Shown: piece by piece, positions 17,435 to 25,697 of the stretch
Layout: each line of letters starts with the position of its first letter
Numbering within the stretch: position 1 is the first letter of the stretch
Made by a program: the position numbers and the translations under genes
Source of the DNA: Nostoc sp. TCL26-01
GTDB taxonomy: Bacteria > Cyanobacteriota > Cyanobacteriia > Cyanobacteriales > Nostocaceae
Direction of reading: 5' to 3'
DNA: 64,000 bases
Assembly (NCBI RefSeq): GCF_013393945.1
Contig: NZ_CP040297.1
Location: 1,268,001 to 1,332,000 of the forward strand
Notes under the pieces: generated by a model
What the model saw: the letters and a program-made list of their open reading frames with translations, nothing else
Database searches by the model: none
Told to the model about the DNA's origin: nothing

Positions 17435-17637
17435 GTACAAAATATAATGCGGAACGTGTTACTGAACAACGGTCTAAAATACAATATCCTACAAAAAGAT
17501 TGTTGTAAAACAGGATAATTTTTTTATTTTTTTGATTGTTCTATTAAATATAAATTATTTGAAAAAATAAAAATAATAGTATTATTTAACTCCCATGTTT
17601 AAATGTTTTAATTGATGCAATAGTCTAAAATAGAAAT

Positions 17638-18318
17638 ATGTGTGGAAGATTCACTTTAAACCAGTCAGCAACAGCATTAGCTGAAGTTTTTCATCTCCAG
17701 CAAGTTGTGGATTTAGAGGCGCAATATAACATTGCACCTACGCAAATGGTAGTGACAGTTGTACATAACCCGGAAAGCGACAAACGAGAATTATGGCAAT
17801 TGCGTTGGGGTTTAATACCCTCATGGGCGAAAGAAGCGGGAATTGGTAATAAGCTAATTAATGCTAGAGGCGAGACTGTTGCGGAAAAACCTGCTTTCCG
17901 TTCAGCATTTAAACGCCGACGCTGTTTAGTGGTGGCTGATGGCTTTTATGAGTGGCAAAAACAGCCAGAGCAAAAAGCCCGTCAACCATTCTATTTTCAG
18001 CTACAAGATGGACAGCCATTCGGTTTTGCGGGATTATGGGAAAAATGGCGATCGCCCACAGATGACGAAATCACTTCCTGTACAATAATTACAACACAAG
18101 CTAATGAACTACTCCAACCCATCCATGACCGGATGCCAGTAATTCTGGCTCCTCAAGATTATGACCTATGGTTAAACCCCCAAGAGCAAAATCCCCAAGT
18201 CTTACAAAACTTATTATCTCCCTACCCAGCCTCAGCAATGATTGCTCACCCAGTCAGCACTATAGTCAATAGCCCAAAACACAACAGCCCAGAGTGTATC
18301 ATCCCCATCAAGCAGTAA
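17638..18318 (+). CDS. SRAP (YedK/HMCES) abasic-site protein
   Basis: 226 residues, normal for the family. It forms a thiazolidine crosslink with abasic sites in single-stranded DNA through Cys2, visible in MCGRFTLNQSA. The other active-site residues are present: Asn in YNIAPTQM, NARGETVAEKPAFRSAFKRR, Glu in ADGFYEWQK and His in IHDRMPVILAPQ. The ATG is the only start that leaves Cys at position 2, which fixes it. Confidence 0.95.
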   Translation: MCGRFTLNQSATALAEVFHLQQVVDLEAQYNIAPTQMVVTVVHNPESDKRELWQLRWGLIPSWAKEAGIGNKLINARGETVAEKPAFRSAFKRRRCLVVADGFYEWQKQPEQKARQPFYFQLQDGQPFGFAGLWEKWRSPTDDEITSCTIITTQANELLQPIHDRMPVILAPQDYDLWLNPQEQNPQVLQNLLSPYPASAMIAHPVSTIVNSPKHNSPECIIPIKQ

Positions 18319-18355
18319 AATACCCACCTAATAGCTACACACCATAAAAGCTCAT

Positions 18356-18877
18356 ATGCCAAGAACACAGAAAAACGATAACTTTATTGACAAATCCTTT
18401 ACAGTTATGGCAGATATCATTCTCAAGATACTGCCCGCTAACAGAAAAGCTAAAGAAGCATTTGTTTATTACCGTGATGGGATGTCAGCCCAAGCAGAAG
18501 GAGAGTATGCCGAGGCATTAGAATACTATGAAGAAGCCCTCAGACTAGAGGAAGACACTAATGATCGCGGTTATATTTTCTACAATATGGGCTTGATTTA
18601 TGCCAGTAATGGTGATCACGAAAAAGCTTTAGAATTTTACCATCAAGCCGTTGAACTCAATCCCCGTCTACCCCAAGCTTTGAACAATATTGCTGTGATA
18701 TATCACTACAAAGGTGAAAAAGCCAAGGAAGCAGGAGATTATGATGGTGGTGAAGCACTTTTTGATCAAGCCGCCGATTATTGGATTCGCGCCATACGCA
18801 TGGCTCCCAACAACTACATCGAAGCCCAAAATTGGCTAAAAACCACTGGAAGAATGCAAATTGACGTATTCTTCTAG
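18356..18877 (+). CDS. ycf3: Photosystem I assembly protein Ycf3
   Basis: 173 residues. Ycf3 is a TPR protein that assists assembly of the PsaA/PsaB core at the thylakoid. [20 protein letters not shown] is the conserved start. Three TPR units follow: [40 protein letters not shown] and [20 protein letters not shown]. The C-terminus is [15 protein letters not shown]. The stop codon is already part of the tandem repeat that follows. Confidence 0.95.
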   Translation: MPRTQKNDNFIDKSFTVMADIILKILPANRKAKEAFVYYRDGMSAQAEGEYAEALEYYEEALRLEEDTNDRGYIFYNMGLIYASNGDHEKALEFYHQAVELNPRLPQALNNIAVIYHYKGEKAKEAGDYDGGEALFDQAADYWIRAIRMAPNNYIEAQNWLKTTGRMQIDVFF

Positions 18878-19037
18878 TCAATTGTCCAGAGTCAATAGTC
18901 AATTGTCCAGAGTCAATAGTCAATTGTCCAGAGTCAATAGTCAATTGTCCAGAGTCAATAGTCAATTGTCCACAGTAAAAAATGATTTACTATTGACCAA
19001 TGACCAATGACCAATGACCAATGACCAATAACCAATT
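18876..19037. repeat. 21-base tandem repeat (four full copies) and TGACCAA repeats
   Basis: Copies of agtcaattgtccagagtcaa plus t begin at 18876, 18897, 18918 and 18939, with a fifth partial copy at 18960. Seven-base units (gaccaat) then run up to the gatC start, replacing its expected Shine-Dalgarno. The repeat is an imperfect palindrome (AATTG core). Confidence 0.9.
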
Positions 19038-19328
19038 ATGATTGACCGTGAACAAGTCCGTAAAGTAGCTTTACTTGCACGTTTAGAATTGACTCCAGAA
19101 GAGGAAGAAAAATTCACCACTCAGTTAGGCAGTATTTTGGATTATGTCCAACAACTAAGTGAACTGGATGTAAGTGATGTACCTCCAACAACACGAGCTA
19201 TTGACATGAGTAATGTTACTAGAGAAGATGACCTACAACCCTATCCGGAAAGAGACGCTATCTTGAATAGCGCCCCTGAACAAGAAGGTGAATTTTTTAG
19301 AGTACCAAAAATTCTCAATGTCGAGTAG
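19038..19328 (+). CDS. gatC: Aspartyl/glutamyl-tRNA amidotransferase subunit C
   Basis: 96 residues. GatC wraps GatA in the complex that converts Glu-tRNAGln (and Asp-tRNAAsn) to the amide form. [20 protein letters not shown] and the C-terminal [12 protein letters not shown] are typical. Stand-alone gatC is common in cyanobacteria. The leader is seven-base repeats with no Shine-Dalgarno. Confidence 0.95.
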   Translation: MIDREQVRKVALLARLELTPEEEEKFTTQLGSILDYVQQLSELDVSDVPPTTRAIDMSNVTREDDLQPYPERDAILNSAPEQEGEFFRVPKILNVE

Positions 19329-20047
19329 TTATTTTTCATTAAAAGCAGTAAAAACCCTCTTCCCTCATGGGTAAGGATTTGAAAGTTACTTCTTTAGTTA
19401 GAAGTAAAAGTGTGTAGTAACAGTTATTTTGCTTACTAGCAGTAGTAGTAAATAACATTTTTGGGAACTCTCAACAAGCAAGTAATAACCTGAAAATTTC
19501 AGACTTATTAACTGAAGGTTGACTGAGTTCCCAATTTACTTTTCAGGGTTATACTTACATGGATGTATAGGAATCATATTTGATTGTTGTTGGCGTAGCC
19601 TGTGCTTACACAAAAAAGTCAGTACACCTCTAATTTCCTTCTTTTCTGTCACCTGTTACCTGTCGCCTGTTACGTAGCTAAACAAGTCTGTTCAGTAATC
19701 AAATCAGATTCCTATAGATGTAGGTTGAGTGCAGACTTTACGTAACCCAACACAAATTATCATGGGTTTGTAAGAGCCATTTGCTTACACTCCACCTAAT
19801 CCCAATTTTAAAAAACAATGCTACAGAGCCAAACCTAGAAACCCTTGTGATATCTGGCTTTCTTAATTTTGAATTTTGAATTTTGAATTGGTATAACTTG
19901 CTAATGAACTAATTAAATAAATATACTTTTCCCTTCATATCTGTAAAATCAGCTTATATATTAATATTTAGATAGTGCTTTTTATCTCAATAAAAGCTGC
20001 TACCTGATTGATTAGCTCACTATTATTTGCTGTTCCTTAGCAAAGAG
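19329..20047. other. 719-base intergenic region, no gene seen
   Basis: It contains degenerate repeat fragments: CACCTGTTACCTGTCGCCTG (about 19650), a GTAGGTTGAGTG...AACCCAACAC half-element (about 19730-19765) and TTTGAATTTTGAATTTTGAA (about 19866). I see no credible open frame with a ribosome-binding site. Confidence 0.55.
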
Positions 20048-20121
20048 GGCGAACGAGGGGACTTGAACCCCCGAGTGGTGGAACCACAATCCACTGCCTT
20101 AACCACTTGGCTACGCTCGCC
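20048..20121 (-). tRNA. tRNA-His (anticodon GTG)
   Basis: The complement begins GGCGAGCG and ends CGTTCGCC. It pairs fully when the extra G at position -1 faces C73, the hallmark of tRNA-His. The anticodon stem is GTGGA/TCCAC around TTGTGGT. The T-loop is in GGGGGTTCAAGTCCCC. Confidence 0.95.
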
Positions 20122-20243
20122 ACAGACAATCCTGATTATAGCACTTATTTAGTGAAATGATCCAGAACTTTTTGCTGGAACGCAGTTTGTTAATTTAGAG
20201 TCTTGGGAATTCAACTCAATTTAGGGAATTAAAGTTAGAACGT

Positions 20244-20627
20244 ATGAAACCCCTGACCATCATGGCATATTTAGGAGCGTTAGGATTAGCTGCTGTGTTG
20301 GGAGTAGCAATGGCGAAAACAAATCCTAATCAAGTGGAATATGAAAACTATGCTGTACAAAAGCTCACAGGATACTTAAAAAGTGATGTCTGCAATAAAA
20401 CATCAAAGCTGATCGAAAAGTTAATCAATACCAAATGTGACAAATTAGTAGACTCTGCTAATCCACAAATACGAGAAGTTCTCTCAGCGACAACCGAAAG
20501 GCAAGACTTTGTTTTGTTTAGTATTTATCGGACAGAATTCAAACTCAGTACTTGGATACCTGCTTACAGATTTGAAACTGTAGGAGCATTCAATAACTTT
20601 TATACTTATAACGCGGAAGAACAATAA
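20244..20627 (+). CDS. DUF4359-like exported protein
   Basis: 127 residues. An N-terminal hydrophobic segment (LTIMAYLGALGLAAVLGVAM) acts as signal or anchor. It is followed by a domain with YENYAVQKLTGYLKSDVCNK and FVLFSIYRTEFKLSTWIPAY. This resembles DUF4359. Two cysteines (DVCNK, TKCDK) could form a disulfide outside the cytoplasm. The function is unknown. Confidence 0.7.
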   Translation: MKPLTIMAYLGALGLAAVLGVAMAKTNPNQVEYENYAVQKLTGYLKSDVCNKTSKLIEKLINTKCDKLVDSANPQIREVLSATTERQDFVLFSIYRTEFKLSTWIPAYRFETVGAFNNFYTYNAEEQ

Positions 20628-20713
20628 GGCTGAAAGCAAGAATTCGCTTGCCTATCAGCCTCAGATTCGGGGTGTATTTACCCTGTTTATATATTATTAA
20701 GAGTCTATCTCCT

Positions 20714-21895
20714 TCAATCTTTTGCCCAGTATTTATATGCAGCGTATGCCATAGTTACTACCCCTGTGACGATCGCCGACTCATCAACTTCAAATTCTGG
20801 GTGATGCAGTGGGTAGTTAATGATCCTGTCTGGATAGCCTACACCTAAACGGAACATTGAGCCGGGGACGTGTTCTAAATAAACAGAAAAATCTTCCGCA
20901 CCTAGAGACGGTTCTGGTAAAACTTGGACGCGATCGCTACTCCATGCTTCTTCAGCTGCTGATTGCAACAACTGAGTTAAGGTATAATCATTTTGAACAC
21001 TGGGGACACCTTGACGATAATTGACTTGATAACGCGCCCCGTAGGAATTGCAGACACTAGCGACAATTTTATCAATCCAATTAGGGAGTTGAGCGCGGGT
21101 TTCTGGGTGGAGCGATCGCACTGTCCCCCATAGCTGTACCTTATCAGATATCACATTTGGCGCTCTGCCACCATTAATTTTACCAATACTTAACACCACC
21201 GGACGCAACGGATTTTGAGTGCGGCTAATGGCTTGTTGTAGGGCAGTAATTACCTGTGCTGCAATCCAAATCGCATCAATAGCTTCATGGGGACGCGCAC
21301 CATGTCCAGATTCTCCAATGATGACAATCTCCAAATCGTCCGCCGCCGCCGTTAAAGCCCCATAACGCACCCCAATTGAGCCGGCGGGGATAGAAGGGAA
21401 AACATGAACACCCAAGATAGCTGAGACATTTTCCATCGCCCCATCCTTCACCATCCAACCTGCACCTTGGGCAATTTCCTCAGCAGACTGAAAAAGAAAC
21501 CGAATATTTCCGCCTATCTCCTCAGCTATCTGCGACAATACCATAGCTGTTCCCAAACCCACGGTAGTATGGACATCATGACCGCAAGCGTGCATCATCC
21601 CTTCCTTTCGTGAGGCATATTCTAACCCAGTGCATTCTTGAATGGGTAAAGCATCCATATCAGTCCGAATAGCCAAGAAATGCTCATCCTTGCTGATAGT
21701 ATGCAATTCGCCAACTACACCGACTTTGCCAACACCTTCTTGTACACGCAAACCACTAGAAGATAAGACACCAGCCACAAAAGCAGCAGTTTGATATTCT
21801 TGACCACTAAGTTCTGGATGAGAATGAATATGACGACGAATCTCAATGAGGCGAGGTGCTAACTTGGTGGCTAAGTCTTTAATACGAGTGAGCAT
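20714..21895 (-). CDS. M20 metallopeptidase / N-acyl-amino-acid amidohydrolase
   Basis: 393 residues. M20D-type hydrolases remove acyl or auxin groups from amino acids. The metal ligands lie in HACGHDVHTTVGLGTAM, SAEEIAQGAGWM (catalytic Glu) and GAEDFSVYLEHVPG. The dimerisation lid is in the middle (ESGHGARPHEAIDAIWIAAQ). IRRHIHSHPELSGQEYQTA is the usual N-terminal signature. Monocistronic. Confidence 0.92.
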   Translation of the reverse strand: MLTRIKDLATKLAPRLIEIRRHIHSHPELSGQEYQTAAFVAGVLSSSGLRVQEGVGKVGVVGELHTISKDEHFLAIRTDMDALPIQECTGLEYASRKEGMMHACGHDVHTTVGLGTAMVLSQIAEEIGGNIRFLFQSAEEIAQGAGWMVKDGAMENVSAILGVHVFPSIPAGSIGVRYGALTAAADDLEIVIIGESGHGARPHEAIDAIWIAAQVITALQQAISRTQNPLRPVVLSIGKINGGRAPNVISDKVQLWGTVRSLHPETRAQLPNWIDKIVASVCNSYGARYQVNYRQGVPSVQNDYTLTQLLQSAAEEAWSSDRVQVLPEPSLGAEDFSVYLEHVPGSMFRLGVGYPDRIINYPLHHPEFEVDESAIVTGVVTMAYAAYKYWAKD

Positions 21896-21960
21896 TGCTT
21901 GATATTAATTGAGGAGCTTTGTTTCCATGATAAGTAAGGGAGTGGGGAGTGGGGAGTGCT

Positions 21961-22070
21961 GATACCAATTCAAAATTCAAAATTCGTCTTGAAAAGTTTC
22001 CTACGGCGGGAAACCCGCCTACAGAACTTTTCGCAAAATTCAAAATGAAGAAATAATAACTCTTACCTAT
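21961..22070. repeat. Palindromic repeat family C, copy 1 (no hairpin module)
   Basis: Begins ACCAATTCAAAATTCAAAAT and ends AAAATTCAAAATGAAG, with an internal GGCGGG..CCCGCC palindrome. Copy 2 at 32425-32530 is inverted relative to it and shares about 20 bases more outside the core. Two other copies (55185-55315, 58142-58280) carry an extra 45-nt hairpin. Confidence 0.8.
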
Positions 22071-22110
22071 TGCCTCTGACTAATGACTAATGACTAATGA
22101 CTATTGACTC

Positions 22111-22704
22111 CTATGGATTGAGAATGATGCTTAAATCCAAAATAAACCCAGGTAATACATCCTCACCAGAAAGTTGTGGGGGGTTGTCAACAGAGAAATT
22201 AATGATTTCTACCTCAACACCAGGGCGATAAATTTCTACTAAAAATGTTTTAGGGTCAATTAACCAACCTAAACGCGCACCATTATCTCGATACTCCTGC
22301 ATTTTCGAGCGTAATTTTGTTAAAGAATCACTTTCAGAACGTAATTCAATCACAAAATCTGGACATAGTGGTGGGAAGCGTCGTTTTTGTTCAGCCGTCA
22401 ATGCTTCCCATCGTTCTAGTTTCATCCAAGCCACATCTGGAGAACGATAAGCACCATTTGGTAAGTGAAACTCTGTTGATGAGTCAAAAACTTTCCCTAG
22501 TTTGGCTTGCTCATTCCAATTGTAAATTTTAGCTGTCAAACCAGAATTTCTAATCCCACTTTCACCACCAGTAGGAGGCATAAGAATTAATTCTCCTTCG
22601 GCGGTGAGTTCTATCCGCCATTCGTCATTGGCTAGGCAAATTTGATAAAACTGTTCATCTGTTAAACCTACATTGGGGGGTATGCTTAGGGTGACAGTTT
22701 TCAT
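22111..22704 (-). CDS. Uma2-family endonuclease-fold protein, copy 1
   Basis: 197 residues of the Uma2 (DUF820) family, which has a PD-(D/E)XK nuclease fold and is very abundant in cyanobacteria. Motifs are PPTGGESGIRNS, YRSPDVAWMKLERWEAL (Asp) and CPDFVIELRSESDSL (E-x-x), then the Lys in LRSKMQEYRDNGARLGWLID. The neighbouring gene downstream in position is almost identical. Target and role are unknown. Confidence 0.9.
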   Translation of the reverse strand: MKTVTLSIPPNVGLTDEQFYQICLANDEWRIELTAEGELILMPPTGGESGIRNSGLTAKIYNWNEQAKLGKVFDSSTEFHLPNGAYRSPDVAWMKLERWEALTAEQKRRFPPLCPDFVIELRSESDSLTKLRSKMQEYRDNGARLGWLIDPKTFLVEIYRPGVEVEIINFSVDNPPQLSGEDVLPGFILDLSIILNP

Positions 22705-22745
22705 AGGTGTTTGATTAATCAGCTTTATTTTATTATGAGCAATAT

Positions 22746-23339
22746 CTATGGATTAAGAATAATGCTTAAATCCAAAATAAACCCAGGTAACACATCCTCG
22801 CCAGAAAGTTGTGGAGGGTTATCAACAGAGAAATTAATGATTTCTACCTCAACACCAGGGCGATAAATTTCTACTAAAAATGTTTTAGGGTCAATTAACC
22901 AACCCAAACGCGCACCATTATCTCGATACTCCTGCATTTTGGAGCGTAATTTTGTTAAAGAATCACTTTCAGAACGTAATTCAATCACAAAATCTGGACA
23001 TAGTGGTGGGAAGCGTCGTTTTTGTTCAGCCGTCAATGCTTCCCAGCGTTCTAGTTTCACCCAAGCCACATCTGGGGAACGATATGCACCATTGGGTAAG
23101 TGAAATTCTGTTGATGAGTCAAAAACTTTCCCTAATTTAGTTTGACGATTCCACAAGTTTAAATCTGTAGTTAAATCAGAATTTCTAATCCCACTTTCAC
23201 CACCAGTAGGAGGCATCAGAATTAATTCTCCTTCGGCGGTGAGTTCTATCCGCCATTCGTCATTGGCTAGGCAAATTTGATAAAACTGTTCATCTGTTAA
23301 ACCTACATTGGGAGGTATGCTTAGGGTGACAGTTTTCAT
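22746..23339 (-). CDS. Uma2-family endonuclease-fold protein, copy 2
   Basis: 197 residues, nearly identical to the copy 635 bases away, including the leader ATAGGTGTTTGATTAAT. Differences cluster in about 15 residues near position 55-68 (DLTTDLNLWNRQTKLG against GLTAKIYNWNEQAKLG) plus one Met/Val. The motifs SPDVAWVKLE and CPDFVIELRSESDSL are intact. It looks like a recent tandem duplication. Confidence 0.9.
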   Translation of the reverse strand: MKTVTLSIPPNVGLTDEQFYQICLANDEWRIELTAEGELILMPPTGGESGIRNSDLTTDLNLWNRQTKLGKVFDSSTEFHLPNGAYRSPDVAWVKLERWEALTAEQKRRFPPLCPDFVIELRSESDSLTKLRSKMQEYRDNGARLGWLIDPKTFLVEIYRPGVEVEIINFSVDNPPQLSGEDVLPGFILDLSIILNP

Positions 23340-23392
23340 AGGTGTTTGATTAATTAAGCTTTATTTTATTATGAGCGATCGCTAAAGGATTG

Positions 23393-23439
23393 CTAGTTGA
23401 CATACTCACCGACGTAGAACCTCGATGAGTATGTCAACT
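23393..23439. repeat. 15-base perfect inverted repeat at the pyrE stop codon
   Basis: TAGTTGACATACTCA (23393-23407) and TGAGTATGTCAACTA (23425-23439) flank 17 bases. The second arm contains the pyrE stop codon. No T tract follows on the pyrE strand, so it is not a standard terminator. It resembles the subterminal hairpins of IS200/IS605-type elements, but only as a guess. Confidence 0.75.
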
Positions 23440-24058
23440 AATTGCCTAATTCCCGGTATCTTTGCTGAATCTCGTCAATAGCAAACAAGGCTGTAAACTT
23501 CAAGCCAACCGACTCATATAACTCCGCGCCTCCCTGTTTGCGGTCTACCAGTGCAATTACTTGCTCAATGGTATAACCTGCTGCTTGCAGACGCTCAACT
23601 GCTTTTAAGGCAGACTGGCCAGTAGTCACTACATCTTCTAAAACTACTACTTTTGCACCCTCTGGTAAAATAGGGCCTTCAATATATGCTCTTGTTCCGT
23701 AACCTTTAGCTTCCTTACGAATAATTAGTGCTGGTATCGGTCGATTTTCATACACAGACACCACACTGACTGCGGTCACAATTGGGTCAGCACCTAATGT
23801 TAAACCTGCTACAGCTTGAGTATCAGCTGGCAAAAGCGGAAACAGCAGCCGTCCAACAGCTAAAGCACCTTGGGGATGAAGTGTCACTTGAGTCTTATTG
23901 ATGTAGTAAGAACTACGTAGCCCAGAAGAAAGGACAAAATCACCTTCTTGATAGGCGAGTTGGGTAAATAAATCCAGGAGTTTTTGGCGCAGAGTGGTGA
24001 CATCAGCAGTGGCTGCCCAAATATCTGACTGGCTAAGGTTTTCAGTAGAATACGTCAT
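23438..24058 (-). CDS. pyrE: Orotate phosphoribosyltransferase
   Basis: 206 residues. The enzyme makes orotidine monophosphate from orotate and PRPP. The PRPP loop is VVVLEDVVTTGQSALKAVER. FVLSSGLRSSYYINKTQVTL and LIIRKEAKGYGTRAYIEGPI are the family's orotate/flexible-loop regions. Monocistronic, with a palindrome across its stop codon. Confidence 0.95.
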   Translation of the reverse strand: MTYSTENLSQSDIWAATADVTTLRQKLLDLFTQLAYQEGDFVLSSGLRSSYYINKTQVTLHPQGALAVGRLLFPLLPADTQAVAGLTLGADPIVTAVSVVSVYENRPIPALIIRKEAKGYGTRAYIEGPILPEGAKVVVLEDVVTTGQSALKAVERLQAAGYTIEQVIALVDRKQGGAELYESVGLKFTALFAIDEIQQRYRELGN

Positions 24059-24159
24059 TACAAAACATTAAAAGTTGTGCTACACCAAAGGTTGAACTCA
24101 TGGGAGTTCTGAAATTAAGCATAAGTTAAGATTTACCCAAAAGTTGAGGAGTAAAAAAG

Positions 24160-24597
24160 ATGGGTATAAAATATCCAGTTCTCAGTAGCTTAGTAGTATT
24201 ATTAGCTGCTAACATAGCTTTTCCTTCAGTGGTGAGCGCTGAATCACCAGTACCCAACTATGAAACCACAAGCGATGTTTTTGAGCGAGCTTATTTCCGC
24301 AACGATCGCAATTTTTATGAAAATAACACACCCAAACGCCAGCTAGACTCATTATTAGGTACTTCTGGCTCTATCTTCCGCGATTCCTTCACAGACAACG
24401 AAATTGCCCGTGATGCTGAATTGGTGAATATGCTTTATCAAGATGTTCTCAAACAACAAGCAACCAACGATCCCTATTTGCGTACACCAGACTTACCCAA
24501 TCCTTACGACACATCCTTACTCATGTCCCCGCGCATGAACGCTAACAAGTTGAAAATGGGGACAGAGTTTCGATTTGAAACATCGATACCTCGTTGA
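24160..24597 (+). CDS. Exported protein of unknown function
   Basis: 145 residues, preceded by GAGGAG eight bases before the ATG. The signal peptide YPVLSSLVVLLAANIAFPSV ends near VSA-ES. The mature part is hydrophilic with Asn/Arg-rich stretches (FRNDRNFYENNTPKRQL) and no recognised domain. It looks like a conserved hypothetical of heterocystous cyanobacteria. Confidence 0.65.
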   Translation: MGIKYPVLSSLVVLLAANIAFPSVVSAESPVPNYETTSDVFERAYFRNDRNFYENNTPKRQLDSLLGTSGSIFRDSFTDNEIARDAELVNMLYQDVLKQQATNDPYLRTPDLPNPYDTSLLMSPRMNANKLKMGTEFRFETSIPR

Positions 24598-24683
24598 TGT
24601 CTTTTTCAAACATCATGTACCAATGGTCAATAGTCAAGTACCTATTGACCATTGACTTTTGACTATTGACCTTTTAGTAGTAA

Positions 24684-24756
24684 TCCAGGGTGCAGGAGTT
24701 GAACCTGCCTTGGGCGAATTATGAGTTCGCTGCCTCAACCGCTCGGCCAACCCTGG
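24684..24756 (-). tRNA. tRNA-Met (anticodon CAT)
   Basis: The 73-base cloverleaf has acceptor CCAGGGT/ACCCTGG with discriminator A, anticodon stem GCGAA/TTCGC around CTCATAA (anticodon CAT) and T-arm GCAGG-TTCAACT-CCTGC. A C1:G72 pair and the absence of three G:C pairs in the anticodon stem argue against initiator tRNA. Lysidine-modified tRNA-Ile (CAU) cannot be fully excluded by eye. Confidence 0.85.
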
Positions 24757-24959
24757 TTGAATTTAAATTGTATCCTAAGTTTATCTTTTGTCTACCATCA
24801 AAGATAGTTTCTCAGATTTTTATACTACATAATTTATTTATAGAACAGTTGAGACTATGATTAGTTAAGTTATTTTAAGGTTTGAGGTACATACCTTCAA
24901 CACTCTTAACATAGACCAGCTAAGATAGACCAGCATTCTTTTGCAATCGCTTTTCAGCA

Positions 24960-25658
24960 ATGAGAATAAATTCTACTGTACTTCTTACTTTGGTTTTGTT
25001 ATTTCTAATGTTAGGTGCGGGTTCCGTCAGTGCATTTTTGGGATTTACGTTTGGAAGTTCTGCACTTAAAGGCGTGACAACCCCTGATGGTCGTCCTACA
25101 AGCAAGTTTGCCAGCAGCAAGACAAACCCGCAATCAGGTGCAGTGGCTTTTCTGAAAGAGGAAGATATCCTCAAAGTAGTCAAGTCACGCATCGACGGTA
25201 AGACCAAAGCTGCTAAATCCGACGAGACAAACGAAGATGATGAAGATATTAACGGTAAAAAGCAGAAGCCAGAAGAAAAACCCCCACAGGTAGTTGAAGA
25301 GAAACTCCAACCTGGATTTCCAGTAGCCGCCGAGAATGAAGGCGTAACGTTGTCCGTGCAATCTGCCCGTTATTCTGGTGGCGATTTACTATTAAAGGTA
25401 AAAATGCAGAATAAAGGCGCTGATTCTGTACGTTTTTTGTATAGCTTTTTAGATGTTACAGATGATAAAGGGAGAACACTCAGCGCCAGTACAGAGGGTT
25501 TACCAGCAGATTTACCCGCAAATGGCCCAGCATTTACTGGTACAGTCAGCATTCCCACAGCGCTATTGGATGATGTGAAGAAAATATCTCTCGCTCTTAC
25601 AGATTATCCCGATCAAAAATTGAAGTTAGAGGTATCAAATATTCCAGTGGGAAGGTAG
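24960..25658 (+). CDS. Exported protein with acidic linker and beta domain
   Basis: 232 residues. The N-terminal helix STVLLTLVLLFLMLGAGSVS is a signal or anchor. A charged low-complexity linker follows (SDETNEDDEDINGKKQKPEE). The C-terminal 110 residues form a beta-rich domain (SVQSARYSGGDLLLKVKMQN, LYSFLDVTDDKGRTLS) like DUF4352 or other immunoglobulin-like modules. The function is unknown. The next gene starts 39 bases later. Confidence 0.65.
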   Translation: MRINSTVLLTLVLLFLMLGAGSVSAFLGFTFGSSALKGVTTPDGRPTSKFASSKTNPQSGAVAFLKEEDILKVVKSRIDGKTKAAKSDETNEDDEDINGKKQKPEEKPPQVVEEKLQPGFPVAAENEGVTLSVQSARYSGGDLLLKVKMQNKGADSVRFLYSFLDVTDDKGRTLSASTEGLPADLPANGPAFTGTVSIPTALLDDVKKISLALTDYPDQKLKLEVSNIPVGR

Positions 25659-25697
25659 GGGATAGAGGCTAGTCCCAAATAATATGTTGCACGAGCT

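Noticed and set aside
18657..18965. Minus-strand frame with heptad peptide TIDSGQL repeats
   Set aside because: It is the reverse reading of the 21-base repeat and of ycf3, so not a protein gene.
18876..19037. Possible CRISPR array
   Set aside because: Units are contiguous with no unique spacers. They are short tandem repeats, and no cas gene is nearby.
24684..24756. Initiator tRNA-fMet
   Set aside because: C1 pairs with G72 and the anticodon stem lacks three consecutive G:C pairs, both unlike initiator tRNA.
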